Shown: positions 16,763 through 25,033 of the stretch, piece by piece | How the letters are laid out: each line of letters opens with the position of its first letter | Numbering within the stretch: the first letter of the stretch is position 1 | Assembly: GCF_003261055.1 (NCBI RefSeq) | Contig: NZ_CP030073.1 | Location: 6,324,001-6,388,000, forward strand | Reading direction: 5' to 3' | DNA: 64,000 bases | Source: Streptomyces cadmiisoli | Lineage (GTDB): Bacteria > Actinomycetota > Actinomycetes > Streptomycetales > Streptomycetaceae | Program-made: the position numbers and the translations under genes | Notes under the pieces: model-generated | The model's database searches: none | Seen by the model: only the letters and a program-made list of their open reading frames with translations | Told to the model about the DNA's origin: nothing

Positions 16763-17932
16763 ATGCGCACCATCATGATCACGGGCCCCGGCGGCAGCGG
16801 CCGTACCACCGTCGCCGCGGCCACCGCGCTCGCCGCCGCCCGCCAGGGCATCCGCACCCTCCTGCTCGGCACCGACCCCACCGACACCCTCGGTGCGGTC
16901 CTCGGCGCGGCGACCGGCCCGGCCCCGGTGGAGATCGCACCGGACCTGACGGCCTGGCGCCCGGATCCCGCCGCCGGCTTCCGGGACGACCTCACCGCGC
17001 TCCAGGACCACGCCACCGCCGCCCTCGACCTGCTCGGCGCCCCCCGACTCGAACCCGAGGAACTCACCCCGCTGCCCGGTGCCGCGGAACTCGCCACCCT
17101 GCGCGCCCTGCGCGACGCCGCCCTCGCCGAGACCCACGACCTGCTCGTGGTGGACCTGCCGCCCGTCCCGCACGCCCTCGCCCTGCTCGCCCTTCCCGAG
17201 GAACTGCGCCGCTATCTGTGCCGGCTGCTCCCGTCCGAACGGCAGGCGGCCCGTGCCCTGCGCCCCGTCCTCGGGCGGCTCGCCGGGGTGCCGATGCCCG
17301 CGGACTGGCTGTACGAGACGGCCGGCCGCCTGGACCTCGACCTGGCCGCCGCGGCGGCGGTCGTCGCGGACCGGGACACCACCGTACGACTGGTCGCCGA
17401 ACCCACCCCGGCGGGCTCCGACGCCGTCCACACCGCCGTACTGGGCCTCGCCCTGCGGGGCCTGCGCCCGGACGGGCTGATCGCCAACCGGGTGTTCCCG
17501 GACGGACACGAGGAGGGCTGGCTCGCCGGGCGGATCGCCCAGCAGCGCAAGGCCGTCGACGAGTGGGGCACCCCGTACGACGTCCACACCGTCCCCCATC
17601 TCGGCCACGACCCGCGCGGCGCCGACGACCTCGCCGCGCTGGGCGTGCCCGGCGTCGGCGCGGGGCCCGCCCGCGTCGAGTGGCCGGTCGGCGACCGGCT
17701 CGCCGAGGACGGCGTGCTCGTCTGGCACATCCCGCTGCCCGGAGCCGTGCGCGAGGAGCTCGACCTCGTCCGGCGCGGCGACGAACTCGTCGTCTCGGCC
17801 GGGCGGTTCCGGCGGATCGTGCCGCTGCCCTCCGCGTTGCGCCGCTGCACCGTCGAGGGGGCGGCCCTGCGCGAGAGCGAGCTGCGCATCCGGTTCGCCC
17901 CGGACCCCGGCCTGTGGCCGGCTGCACGGTGA
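16763..17932 (+). CDS. ArsA/GET3-like P-loop ATPase with a variant Walker A
   Basis: 389-residue protein of the SIMIBI ArsA/GET3 group. The deviant P-loop at residues 8-16 reads GPGGSGRTT, where ArsA enzymes have GKGGVGKTT: both lysines of the family motif (signature and catalytic) are replaced, by Pro and Arg. A switch-like LLVVDLPPVPHAL follows at about 128-140. The C-terminal 80 residues form a beta-rich domain seen in actinobacterial members. It corresponds by position to Rv2184c. Loss of both lysines suggests weak or absent ATP hydrolysis and a scaffold role, but this is inference. The substrate is unknown. Confidence 0.8.
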   Translation: MRTIMITGPGGSGRTTVAAATALAAARQGIRTLLLGTDPTDTLGAVLGAATGPAPVEIAPDLTAWRPDPAAGFRDDLTALQDHATAALDLLGAPRLEPEELTPLPGAAELATLRALRDAALAETHDLLVVDLPPVPHALALLALPEELRRYLCRLLPSERQAARALRPVLGRLAGVPMPADWLYETAGRLDLDLAAAAAVVADRDTTVRLVAEPTPAGSDAVHTAVLGLALRGLRPDGLIANRVFPDGHEEGWLAGRIAQQRKAVDEWGTPYDVHTVPHLGHDPRGADDLAALGVPGVGAGPARVEWPVGDRLAEDGVLVWHIPLPGAVREELDLVRRGDELVVSAGRFRRIVPLPSALRRCTVEGAALRESELRIRFAPDPGLWPAAR

Positions 17933-17989
17933 ACCCGGCGCCCTCGTTCGGGTAACGTCGTAGGGACGAACCGTAGTCAGGAGTCCGCC

Positions 17990-18496
17990 ATGAGCGATGA
18001 GCGCCCCCCGTCCGACGCCGCCCGGGAGCAGGCGGCCGACGAGGTGCCGGCGGCCGGCGACGCTGACGCCTGGGCGACCGCCTGCGCCGAGGACCTGGAG
18101 GCGGAGAAGGCCCGCCGCCGCGGCCGGAACGCCCCCACCCCGGGCTCGGCCGCCGAGGAGCTGCGCCGGCTCGTCGACACCGTCGCGGACAAGCTGTCCG
18201 GCCTGCAGTCCCCACTGCTCGGCGCGGTCGCCGGACCCGCCGCCCAGCAGGTGGTGCACCAGGTCGTCCAGCAGGCGAAGGCAGCCGTCGAGCCCGTCAT
18301 CGAACGCAACCCCGACGTCTTCGACCACCTCGCCGCGGCCGGCAGCGAACTGCTCGCCGCCTACCGCTCCGCGGTCCAGTCGCAGGAGCGCCGCTGGACC
18401 GGCCGCGCGGACGAAGCGGACGACACCGACGGGTCCGACGGCCGGGACGACCGGGGCGACGGCACCGGCCCCGGCCAGCGCATCGACCTGGACTGA
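17990..18496 (+). CDS. DUF5304-type protein upstream of glucokinase (SCO2127-like)
   Basis: 168-residue acidic, Ala-rich soluble protein. Residues 50-130 are helical (EELRRLVDTVADKL, VVHQVVQQAKAAVEPVIE), and the tail is Asp/Gly-rich and probably disordered. No catalytic motif is visible. The ATG at 17990 follows CAGGAG. From memory, the S. coelicolor counterpart SCO2127, directly upstream of glkA, influences glucose sensitivity and catabolite repression; the mechanism is not evident from sequence. A strong hairpin separates it from glkA. Confidence 0.75.
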   Translation: MSDERPPSDAAREQAADEVPAAGDADAWATACAEDLEAEKARRRGRNAPTPGSAAEELRRLVDTVADKLSGLQSPLLGAVAGPAAQQVVHQVVQQAKAAVEPVIERNPDVFDHLAAAGSELLAAYRSAVQSQERRWTGRADEADDTDGSDGRDDRGDGTGPGQRIDLD

Positions 18497-18530
18497 CGAA
18501 CTCCCTCAGGTCCGTTGCCGCCCGCGTGTC

Positions 18531-18556
18531 GGGCGATGCCCGCGCGGGCATCGCCC
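18531..18556 (+). terminator. Terminator between the DUF5304 gene and glkA
   Basis: 12-bp perfect inverted repeat GGGCGATGCCCG / CGGGCATCGCCC spaced by 2 bases, 34 bases after the stop codon. Confidence 0.75.
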
Positions 18557-18657
18557 CGGGCACTTCCGGGCCCGCTCACAGGGCGGACGACGGAATTCGA
18601 CGGCAGGGCCTCGGGTACCGTTGGCCGTAGCGGGGCTCGACCGAAACTGAGGGATAC

Positions 18658-19611
18658 ATGGGACTCACCATCGGCGTCGACATCGGCGGCACGAAGATCG
18701 CGGCCGGCGTGGTCGACGAGGAAGGCAACATCCTCTCGACCTTCAAGGTGCCGACCCCGACCACACCCGAGGCCATCGTGGACGCCATCGCCTCGGCGGT
18801 GGAGGGCGCGCGTGCCGGGCACGAGATCGTCGGCGTGGGCATCGGCGCCGCCGGATACGTCAACCGGCAGCGCTCCACGGTCTACTTCGCGCCCAACATC
18901 GACTGGCGCCAGGAGCCGCTGAAGGACAAGGTCGAAGCCCGGGTGAACCTGCCGGTCGTCGTGGAGAACGACGCCAACGCGGCAGCCTGGGGGGAGTACA
19001 AGTTCGGTGCGGGCAAGGGCCATCGCAACGTCATCTGCATCACGCTCGGCACGGGCCTGGGCGGCGGCATCATCATCGGCAACAAGCTGCGCCGGGGCCA
19101 CTTCGGCGTGGCCGCGGAGTTCGGCCACATCCGGATGGTGCCGGACGGCCTGCAGTGCGGCTGCGGCTCGCAGGGCTGCTGGGAGCAGTACGCCTCCGGC
19201 CGGGCGTTGGTGAGGTACGCCAAGCAGCGTGCCAACGCGACCCCGGAGAACGCCGAGATCCTGCTGGGCCTCGGCGACGGCACCCCCGACGGCATCGAGG
19301 GCAAGCACATCTCGATGGCCGCCCGCCAGGGCGACGCGGTCGCCGTCGACTCCTACCGCGAACTCGCCCGTTGGGCCGGCGCGGGTCTCGCCGACCTGGC
19401 CTCGCTGTTCGACCCGTCCGCCTTCATCGTCGGCGGCGGCCTGTCCGACGAGGGTGAACTGGTCCTCGACCCCATCCGCAAGTCCTACAAGCGCTGGCTG
19501 GTGGGCGGCAACTGGCGCCCGGTCGCCGATGTGATCGCCGCTCAGCTCGGCAACAAGGCCGGCCTCGTCGGCGCCGCGGACCTGGCCCGGGAGCCCGACC
19601 CGATCATGTGA
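18658..19611 (+). CDS. glkA: ROK-family glucokinase
   Basis: Phosphorylates glucose to glucose 6-phosphate with ATP; in Streptomyces it is also central to carbon catabolite repression. 317 residues. The N-terminal phosphate motif is GVDIGGTKIAAGVVD (about 6-20), the sugar-binding ENDANAAAWGE is at about 102-112, and the ROK zinc site is GHIRM...CGCGSQGCWEQYASG, with the zinc histidine and three cysteines intact. GAGGGA precedes the ATG. Its neighbours are the SCO2127-like gene upstream and a terminator downstream, so it is effectively monocistronic. Confidence 0.96.
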   Translation: MGLTIGVDIGGTKIAAGVVDEEGNILSTFKVPTPTTPEAIVDAIASAVEGARAGHEIVGVGIGAAGYVNRQRSTVYFAPNIDWRQEPLKDKVEARVNLPVVVENDANAAAWGEYKFGAGKGHRNVICITLGTGLGGGIIIGNKLRRGHFGVAAEFGHIRMVPDGLQCGCGSQGCWEQYASGRALVRYAKQRANATPENAEILLGLGDGTPDGIEGKHISMAARQGDAVAVDSYRELARWAGAGLADLASLFDPSAFIVGGGLSDEGELVLDPIRKSYKRWLVGGNWRPVADVIAAQLGNKAGLVGAADLAREPDPIM

Positions 19612-19633
19612 GTCCGGCCCGACCGGCGAAAGT

Positions 19634-19664
19634 GCCCGCCGAGCCCCGCACGGGGACGGCGGGC
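19634..19664 (+). terminator. Terminator after glkA
   Basis: GCCCGCCG / CGGCGGGC outer stem with an inner CCCC / GGGG stem and GCAC-type loop. Confidence 0.75.
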
Positions 19665-19671
19665 CTCGTCG

Positions 19672-19684
19672 TATCTTGATCGCC
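19672..19684 (+). promoter_or_regulatory. -10 box TATCTT of likely leaderless EEP-family gene
   Basis: TATCTT at 19672-19677, 7 bases before the ATG at 19685, immediately after the glkA terminator. Confidence 0.6.
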
Positions 19685-20437
19685 ATGGCGACGAGTCTGC
19701 TGCCCAACTCCGGTACCGGCACCGACGGTTCGGCCGTCCTCCGGGTGCTCAGCTACAACGTCCGCTCCCTGCGCGACGACACCGGCGCGCTCGCCCGGGT
19801 GATCCGCGCCTGCGAGCCCGACCTCGTCCTCGTGCAGGAGGCCCCGCGGTTCTTCCGCTGGCGCAAGAAACTCGCCCGGCTCGCGGCCGCGTCGGGACAG
19901 GTGGTCCTGTCGGGCGGCGGCACCGCGGCGGGGCCGGCCCTGCTGTGCTCCCTGCGCGCCACGGTCGAGCGCACCGAGGACGTCCTGCTGCCGCTCACCC
20001 CCGGGCAGCACCGGCGGGGCTTCGCGACCGCGGTGGTCCGCTTCGGGGACGTCCGGCTCGGGGTGCTGAGCTGCCATCTCTCGTTGCACGGGGACGAGCG
20101 GTACGAGCAGGGCGGGATGCTCCTCGACCGGCTCGCCGGGATGGGCGTCGAGCACGTCGTCGCCGGCGGCGACCTGAACGAGGGTCCCGGCGGGCCCACC
20201 TTCCGGCGCCTGGCCGAGGCGCTTCAGGACTGCCGGGCCGCCGCGCCGTGGGGCGGTGAGCACACCTTCCCGGCGGCCGGGGCAGACCGGCGCATCGACG
20301 CGGTCTTCGCGACCCGGGGTGTCGAGGTCCTCGGCTGCGGTGTGCCGCTGGGGCAGCCGGGCGTGACCGGGACGGATCTGAGGGCGGCCACGGACCATCT
20401 CCCGGTCCTCGCCGCCCTCAGGGTCCCGGCCGTGTGA
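19685..20437 (+). CDS. Endonuclease/exonuclease/phosphatase (EEP) family hydrolase
   Basis: 250-residue single-domain EEP protein with conserved blocks in order: LSYNVRSL (Asn for metal), VLVQEAP (metal Glu), SCHLSLHG, GGDLNEGP (catalytic Asp and Asn), RRIDAVF, and TDHLPVLAAL (terminal Asp-His pair). No signal peptide is visible, so it acts in the cytosol. The family covers nucleases, phosphodiesterases and sphingomyelinases, and the substrate is unassigned. Its last codons form the first unit of a 33-bp minisatellite. Confidence 0.88.
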   Translation: MATSLLPNSGTGTDGSAVLRVLSYNVRSLRDDTGALARVIRACEPDLVLVQEAPRFFRWRKKLARLAAASGQVVLSGGGTAAGPALLCSLRATVERTEDVLLPLTPGQHRRGFATAVVRFGDVRLGVLSCHLSLHGDERYEQGGMLLDRLAGMGVEHVVAGGDLNEGPGGPTFRRLAEALQDCRAAAPWGGEHTFPAAGADRRIDAVFATRGVEVLGCGVPLGQPGVTGTDLRAATDHLPVLAALRVPAV

Positions 20438-20620
20438 CGGGCCTCGGACCGTCGCGTCCCGGCCGTGTGACGGGCCTCGGACCGTCGCGCCGCGCCCGTG
20501 TGACGGGCCTCGGACCACCGCGTCCCGCCCGTGTGACGGGCCTCGGACCACCGCGTCCCGCCCGTGTGACGGGCCTCGGACCACCGCGTCCCGGCCGTGT
20601 GGCGGGCCTCAGACGACCGC
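20423..20620. repeat. 33-bp minisatellite, six tandem units
   Basis: Six contiguous 33-bp units (20423-20455, 20456-20488, 20489-20521, 20522-20554, 20555-20587, 20588-20620). Units 1-2 are identical, 4-5 are identical, and 3 and 6 are diverged. Each centres on GTGTGACGGGCCTCGG (changed to GTGTGGCGGGCCTCAG in unit 6) and can form a short GCCCG-TGTGA-CGGGC hairpin in units 3-5. Unit 1 supplies the TGA stop of the EEP gene; unit 6 supplies the stop (TCA on plus) of the convergent membrane-protein gene. It probably arose by slippage of a bidirectional terminator. Confidence 0.95.
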
Positions 20621-21223
20621 GCCCCGCCCGGGATCGTCGTCGTCCTCGTCGTCCGTCCGCATCCGCATGACCAGGGTGGCGAAACCGCCCAGGAAACCGC
20701 CGATGCCGAGCGTGGTCAGCCACCAGGTCATGTCCCAGCCGAGCAGCACCGCGAGCAGAAGCAGCAGCGGTCCGCCGAGCACGCCCAGCCAGGCGAACTT
20801 GGCGGTCGCGTCCGCGGCCGGGAGCGGTGGCGGCTCGGGCGGCACGAAGTGGCCCTCGTCGTCCTCGCCGAGGTCGTCCTCGGACGGCTCCGCCACGGTG
20901 TAGTCGCGCGGGCCGCCGACACCGGGGGCGAAGACGACGGAGCTGCCGAGCGGCTTGGACGGCTCCTTCTCCGGCTCCGCTCCGGGCTCCTTCACGGCCT
21001 CCTCGCCGTCGCCGGTGTCGAGGTCGTTGGGGTCGGCCTCCAGCAGGGCCAGGTCCTCGACCGACTTGAACGGCTTGGCGCCCGGCGGGTCCGTCGGCTC
21101 GTCCCCGTATCCCGCGACGATCGCAGCCCAGGCGGCGGCCTCGTCGAAGGGCACCTGCTGCTCGCCGTGCTCGCGATCCTCCCGCTCCTCGCGGTCCTCG
21201 CGATCGGAGTCGTGCTCAGCCAC
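20609..21223 (-). CDS. Acidic membrane-anchored hypothetical protein
   Basis: 204-residue protein with a very acidic N-terminal 130 residues (EDREEREDREHGEQQ at the start, DDLGEDDEGH near 125), then two hydrophobic helices (LGVLGGPLLLLLAVLLGW and WLTTLGIGGFLGGFATLVM) and a DDEDDDD tail. No enzymatic motif is seen. The GTG start at 21223 overlaps the end of the upstream lipase gene by 8 bases, implying translational coupling; GGAAGGGA lies upstream. The function is unknown; the soluble part presumably faces the cytosol. Confidence 0.8.
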   Translation of the reverse strand: MAEHDSDREDREEREDREHGEQQVPFDEAAAWAAIVAGYGDEPTDPPGAKPFKSVEDLALLEADPNDLDTGDGEEAVKEPGAEPEKEPSKPLGSSVVFAPGVGGPRDYTVAEPSEDDLGEDDEGHFVPPEPPPLPAADATAKFAWLGVLGGPLLLLLAVLLGWDMTWWLTTLGIGGFLGGFATLVMRMRTDDEDDDDPGRGAVV

Positions 21224-21995
21224 CTGCGGCCGTCCCTTCCTTACCGACACTGGGTGCGAGCCGGCCGATGAACGCGAGGCTCTCCTCGAAGATCCGGTCC
21301 GCGTCGAAGTCCAACGTCGCAACATGGTGGCTCTGTTCCAGCAGCAGCTCCGTCACGTCCGTCGACGAGACCCGGCTGAGGACGCGCGCCGAGTCGGCCG
21401 GCGGCACCACGTGGTCCTGCGGGCTGTGCAGAAGCAGCAGCGGCTGGGTGACCTGCGGCAGCTCGCCGTCGACCAGCCGGAGGAAGACACGCAGGGAGTG
21501 CGCGGCGTGCAGCGGCACCCGGTCGTAGCCGATCTCCTCGACGCCGGGCTTGGCGATGTCGCTGGCGATGCCCTTCGTCGTCCTGACGAGATGCCGCGCC
21601 ACCGGAAGGGCGTACGCCGACAGGCCGTGCACCTTGTTCGCCGGGTTGACGACCACGACGCCGCTGACCGCGTCGCCGTGCCGGGCCGCCAGCCGCAGGG
21701 CCAGGGCGCCGCCCATCGACAGACCGAAAACGAACACCTGTGCGCATCGCTCGCGCAGGGCGCGCAGCTCGCGGTCCACCTCGGCGTACCAGTCCTGCCA
21801 GCCGGTCAGCTGCATGTCCTCCCAGCGTGTGCCGTGCCCGGGCAGCAGCGGCAGGGCGACGGTCAGACCGTGCTCGGCGAGATGCTCCGCCCAGGGGCGC
21901 AGCGACTGGGGTGAACCGGTGAAACCGTGGCAGAGCAGGACGCCGACCTCCCCGCCCTCGTGGCGGTACGGCTCGGCTCCAGGAAGGACCGGCAC
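21216..21995 (-). CDS. Alpha/beta hydrolase, Est30/monoacylglycerol-lipase type
   Basis: 259-residue serine hydrolase. The oxyanion-hole motif is LLCHGFTGSPQSL near the N-terminus, the nucleophile elbow is FGLSMGG (GXSXG), the acid is in HSPQDHVVPP, and the base is in SHHVATLDFD near the C-terminus. This matches Geobacillus Est30 and monoacylglycerol lipases. The GTG at 21995 follows AGGAGA; the much longer open frame upstream overlaps the divergent acyltransferase and was rejected. It is coupled to the acidic membrane protein downstream and divergent from the acyltransferase, suggesting lipid turnover. Confidence 0.9.
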   Translation of the reverse strand: MPVLPGAEPYRHEGGEVGVLLCHGFTGSPQSLRPWAEHLAEHGLTVALPLLPGHGTRWEDMQLTGWQDWYAEVDRELRALRERCAQVFVFGLSMGGALALRLAARHGDAVSGVVVVNPANKVHGLSAYALPVARHLVRTTKGIASDIAKPGVEEIGYDRVPLHAAHSLRVFLRLVDGELPQVTQPLLLLHSPQDHVVPPADSARVLSRVSSTDVTELLLEQSHHVATLDFDADRIFEESLAFIGRLAPSVGKEGTAAGG

Positions 21996-22139
21996 CTTCG
22001 GTCTCCTGTTCGTCAGAAGGGCGTGGACGACAACGGGTGTGGCCACCGTACGCGACCGCACGGACACCGACCAGGGCCGTCGGACCCTTCGCCGGGCCGC
22101 CGGGTTAAGGTCTGATCTACAGACACAGGAGGCACTCGG

Positions 22140-22922
22140 TTGTTGTACGGCGCGATGAAGGTTTCCATCGGGGGTTCGCTGAAGCTCGTCTTCCGGCCCT
22201 GGGTGGAGGGCCGCGAGAACGTACCCGCCGAGGGCCCAGCGATCCTCGCGAGCAACCACCTCTCCTTCTCGGACTCCTTCTTCCTGCCCGCGGTGCTCGA
22301 CCGGAAGGTCACCTTCATCGCGAAGGCCGAGTACTTCACCACACCCGGCGTCAAGGGCCGGATGACCGCCGCCTTCTTCAAGGGCGTCGGCCAGCTCCCG
22401 GTGGACCGCTCCGGCGGTCGCGGCGCGGGCGAGGCGGCGATCAAGAGCGGGATAGAGGTCGTCGAGCGCGGTGAGCTGTTCGGCATCTACCCGGAGGGCA
22501 CCCGCTCGCCCGACGGCCGTCTCTACCGGGGCAAGCCCGGCGGCCTCGCGCGCGTGGCGCTCGCCACCGGCGCGCCGGTCATCCCGGTCGCCATGATCGA
22601 CACCGAGAAGATCCAGCCCCCCGGCAAGGTCGTGCCGAAGGTGATGCGGCCCGGCATCCGCATCGGAAAGCCGCTGGACTTCAGCCGGTACCAGGGCATG
22701 GATCACGACCGATTCGTGCTCCGCGCCGTGACCGACGAGGTCATGTACGAAATCATGAAGCTCTCCGGCCAGGAGTACGTCGACATCTACGCGACCGCCG
22801 CCAAGCGGCAGCTCGCGGACGCGGCCAAGGCGGAGAAGGAAGCGGCCAAGTCGGCCAGGGCGGCGTTCGACCGGGCCGAGAAGGAACAGGCGGAGAAGGA
22901 AAAGGAACAGACCGACCGATAA
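22140..22922 (+). CDS. 1-acyl-sn-glycerol-3-phosphate acyltransferase (PlsC family)
   Basis: 260-residue membrane-associated acyltransferase. The catalytic HX4D box is NHLSFSD at about 39-45, the acceptor-binding block is GRGAGEAAIKSGIE, then YPEGTRSPDGRLYRGKPG (EGTR motif), and VIPVAMI. The C-terminal 45 residues are a Lys/Glu/Ala-rich helix. The start is the TTG at 22140, with a perfect AGGAGG 7 bases upstream. It matches Rv2182c in the conserved block. It acylates lysophosphatidic acid, or possibly a glycolipid. Confidence 0.92.
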   Translation: MLYGAMKVSIGGSLKLVFRPWVEGRENVPAEGPAILASNHLSFSDSFFLPAVLDRKVTFIAKAEYFTTPGVKGRMTAAFFKGVGQLPVDRSGGRGAGEAAIKSGIEVVERGELFGIYPEGTRSPDGRLYRGKPGGLARVALATGAPVIPVAMIDTEKIQPPGKVVPKVMRPGIRIGKPLDFSRYQGMDHDRFVLRAVTDEVMYEIMKLSGQEYVDIYATAAKRQLADAAKAEKEAAKSARAAFDRAEKEQAEKEKEQTDR

Positions 22923-22969
22923 CAGGCCGGGTTCCGGGCGGCGCGGTCCGGGGCCGGGGGTGGGGGGAC

Positions 22970-24214
22970 ATGGCCCGGCGCGAGAGAGTCATGAGGATGT
23001 CGGTCGAGCAGCCGCTGTGGCGCGCGCTCGCCGCCTACCGCGTACTGACCATGCTGTACGCGATCGCCGTGTTCGCCACGTCCTACCGCGAGTTCGCCCG
23101 GCCCTGGGTGGCCGTCGCCTATTTCACGGTCCTGGTCGCCTGGACGCTCGCCACCCTGCCCAAGGTCGCGGGCGCCGCGAGCTGCACACGGCGCTTCCTG
23201 GCCGCGGACCTCACCGTCGCGATCGCCGGCATCCTGCTCACCGTGCTCGCCGACACCCCCGAGCGGATCGCCGACGGACGCCCCACCCTGCCGACGATCT
23301 GGACGGCCGGCGCCGTACTGGCCTTCGCCATCAAGGGCGGCTGGCGCTGGGCGGCCGTCGCCTCCACCCTCGTCGCCGCCGCCAATCTGATCGAACGCGG
23401 CAGCCCGGCCCGCGACACCGTGCACAACGTGATCCTCGTCTGGGTCGCGTCCATCGCCATCGGCTACGTCGTGGAGGTCGCCCGCGCCTCCGAGCGCACC
23501 CTCGCCCGCGCCCTGGAGATCGAGGCCGCCACCCGCGAGCGGGAGCGACTGGCCCGGGACATCCACGACGGCGTCCTGCAAGTGCTGGCGATGGTGCAGC
23601 GGCGCGGCGCGGTGATCGGCGGTGAGGCCGCCGAGCTGGGCCGGATGGCCGGCGAGCAGGAGGTGGCGCTGCGCACGCTGGTCTCGGGCGGGCTGGTCCC
23701 CGTCGCCCGGGTCCCGCGGGACGGGGCCGACGGCCTGACCGTAGGCACCGTCGACGGCGGAACGGGCGAGGACGGCGACGCCGACGAGGGGCGTCCCACC
23801 GACCTCCGCGCGCTGCTCGCCCGGTACGCCGGCGCCCGGACCAGCCTCGCCGAGCCCGGCGCCCCCGTCCTGCTCGCGCCGTCCGCCGCGCGGGAACTGG
23901 CCGCGGCCGTCGGAGCCGCCCTGGACAACGTCCGCCGGCACGCCGGTGAGCAGGCCCGCGCCTGGATCCTCGTGGAGGACGAGACCGACATGGTGATCGT
24001 CACCGTCCGGGACGACGGACCCGGCATCCCCGAGGGCCGGCTCGCCGAGGCCGAGGGGGAGGGGCGGCTCGGGGTGGCCCAGTCGATCCGGGGCCGGCTG
24101 CGCGATCTGGGCGGCAGCGCCGAGTTGATCTCGACTCCCGGACAGGGCACGGAAGTCGAGTTGAAGGTACCGAAGGCAGCGAGGGTCTCGCGGGGGAAGG
24201 CGGAGCACCGATGA
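22970..24214 (+). CDS. macS: Sensor histidine kinase MacS-like (HisKA_3)
   Basis: 414-residue membrane kinase. Hydrophobic helices span about residues 25-165 (roughly five), followed by the dimerisation/phosphoacceptor segment ERERLARDIHDGVLQVLAMV (His in RDIHDG) and a C-terminal HATPase with DNVRRHAGEQ (N box) and DDGPGIPEG plus GLxx-type GRLGVAQSIRGR (G boxes). An ATG at 22991 is an alternative start. It overlaps the response-regulator gene by 4 bases. By order between the acyltransferase and pfk it corresponds to SCO2121 (MacS), which with MacR controls morphogenesis and actinorhodin in S. coelicolor. The signal is unknown. Confidence 0.87.
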   Translation: MARRERVMRMSVEQPLWRALAAYRVLTMLYAIAVFATSYREFARPWVAVAYFTVLVAWTLATLPKVAGAASCTRRFLAADLTVAIAGILLTVLADTPERIADGRPTLPTIWTAGAVLAFAIKGGWRWAAVASTLVAAANLIERGSPARDTVHNVILVWVASIAIGYVVEVARASERTLARALEIEAATRERERLARDIHDGVLQVLAMVQRRGAVIGGEAAELGRMAGEQEVALRTLVSGGLVPVARVPRDGADGLTVGTVDGGTGEDGDADEGRPTDLRALLARYAGARTSLAEPGAPVLLAPSAARELAAAVGAALDNVRRHAGEQARAWILVEDETDMVIVTVRDDGPGIPEGRLAEAEGEGRLGVAQSIRGRLRDLGGSAELISTPGQGTEVELKVPKAARVSRGKAEHR

Positions 24215-24888
24215 GTGAAGCGCACGGGCCGATCAGGGTGATGGTGGTCGACGACCACCCCATGTGGCGGGACGCGGTCGCCCGGGACCTGGCCGAGTCG
24301 GGCTTCGAGGTGGTGGCCACCGCGGGCGACGGCGAGCAGGCGGTGCGCCGCGCCAAGGCCGCCGGGCCCGACGTGCTCGTCCTCGACCTGAACCTGCCCG
24401 TCAAACCGGGCGTCCAGGTCTGCAAGGAACTGGTCGCGCACAATCCGGCGCTGCGGGTCCTGGTGCTGTCCGCGAGCGGGGAGCACGCCGACGTGCTGGA
24501 GGCGGTGAAGTCCGGCGCGACCGGCTATCTGCTGAAGTCGGCGTCCACCGGCGAACTCCTGGACGCGGTGCGCCGTACGGCCGTCGGCGACCCGGTCTTC
24601 ACACCCGGGCTGGCCGGTCTGGTCCTCGGCGAGTACCGGCGTCTGGCCTCCGACCCGGCGCCCGCCCCGGACGCCGACGAACCGAGGGCGCCGCGGCTGA
24701 CCGAGCGCGAGACCGAGGTGCTGCGGCTGGTCGCCAAGGGCCTGAGCTACAAGCAGATCGCCGAACGGCTCGTCATCTCCCACCGCACCGTGCAGAACCA
24801 TGTGCAGAACACCCTCGGCAAGCTCCAGCTGCACAACCGGGTGGAACTCGTGCGGTACGCGATCGAGCGCGGCCTCGACGAGGAGTGA
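24211..24888 (+). CDS. macR: NarL/LuxR-family response regulator MacR-like
   Basis: 225 residues: a receiver domain with acidic pocket VDDH, phospho-acceptor Asp in VLDLNLP (about residue 56) and the conserved lysine in LLKSAS, then a linker and a LuxR helix-turn-helix (LTERETEVLRLVAKGLSYKQIAERLVISHRTVQNHVQN). It forms a two-gene operon with the kinase (ATGA overlap). MacR of S. coelicolor is reported, from memory, to bind TGAGTACnnGTACTCA; one exact match exists in this window at 45609-45624. Confidence 0.88.
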   Translation: MSEAHGPIRVMVVDDHPMWRDAVARDLAESGFEVVATAGDGEQAVRRAKAAGPDVLVLDLNLPVKPGVQVCKELVAHNPALRVLVLSASGEHADVLEAVKSGATGYLLKSASTGELLDAVRRTAVGDPVFTPGLAGLVLGEYRRLASDPAPAPDADEPRAPRLTERETEVLRLVAKGLSYKQIAERLVISHRTVQNHVQNTLGKLQLHNRVELVRYAIERGLDEE

Positions 24889-24969
24889 CCGCTCGGCCCG
24901 GCGGTGCACGCCGCGCGGGCGCCAACCTCTAGCCCATTCACCGGAATTGCCCGCACGGGGCATGCCGAA

Positions 24970-24992
24970 GTGACCTGAGTCACCATTAGCGT
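24970..24992 (+). promoter_or_regulatory. Crp-type site and -10 box upstream of pfk
   Basis: GTGACCTGAGTCAC at 24970-24983 fits the Streptomyces Crp consensus GTG-N6-GNCAC and is a perfect 5-4-5 palindrome. TAGCGT at 24987-24992 is a plausible -10 box. The site would cover the -35 region. Confidence 0.55.
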
Positions 24993-25033
24993 GCTCGTAC
25001 GGCACACGGCCACCGCGGCGAAGGGACAATTCC

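Noticed and set aside
20423..20620. Possible CRISPR array
   Set aside because: Units are contiguous and 33 bp with no unique spacers and no cas genes nearby; it is a minisatellite.
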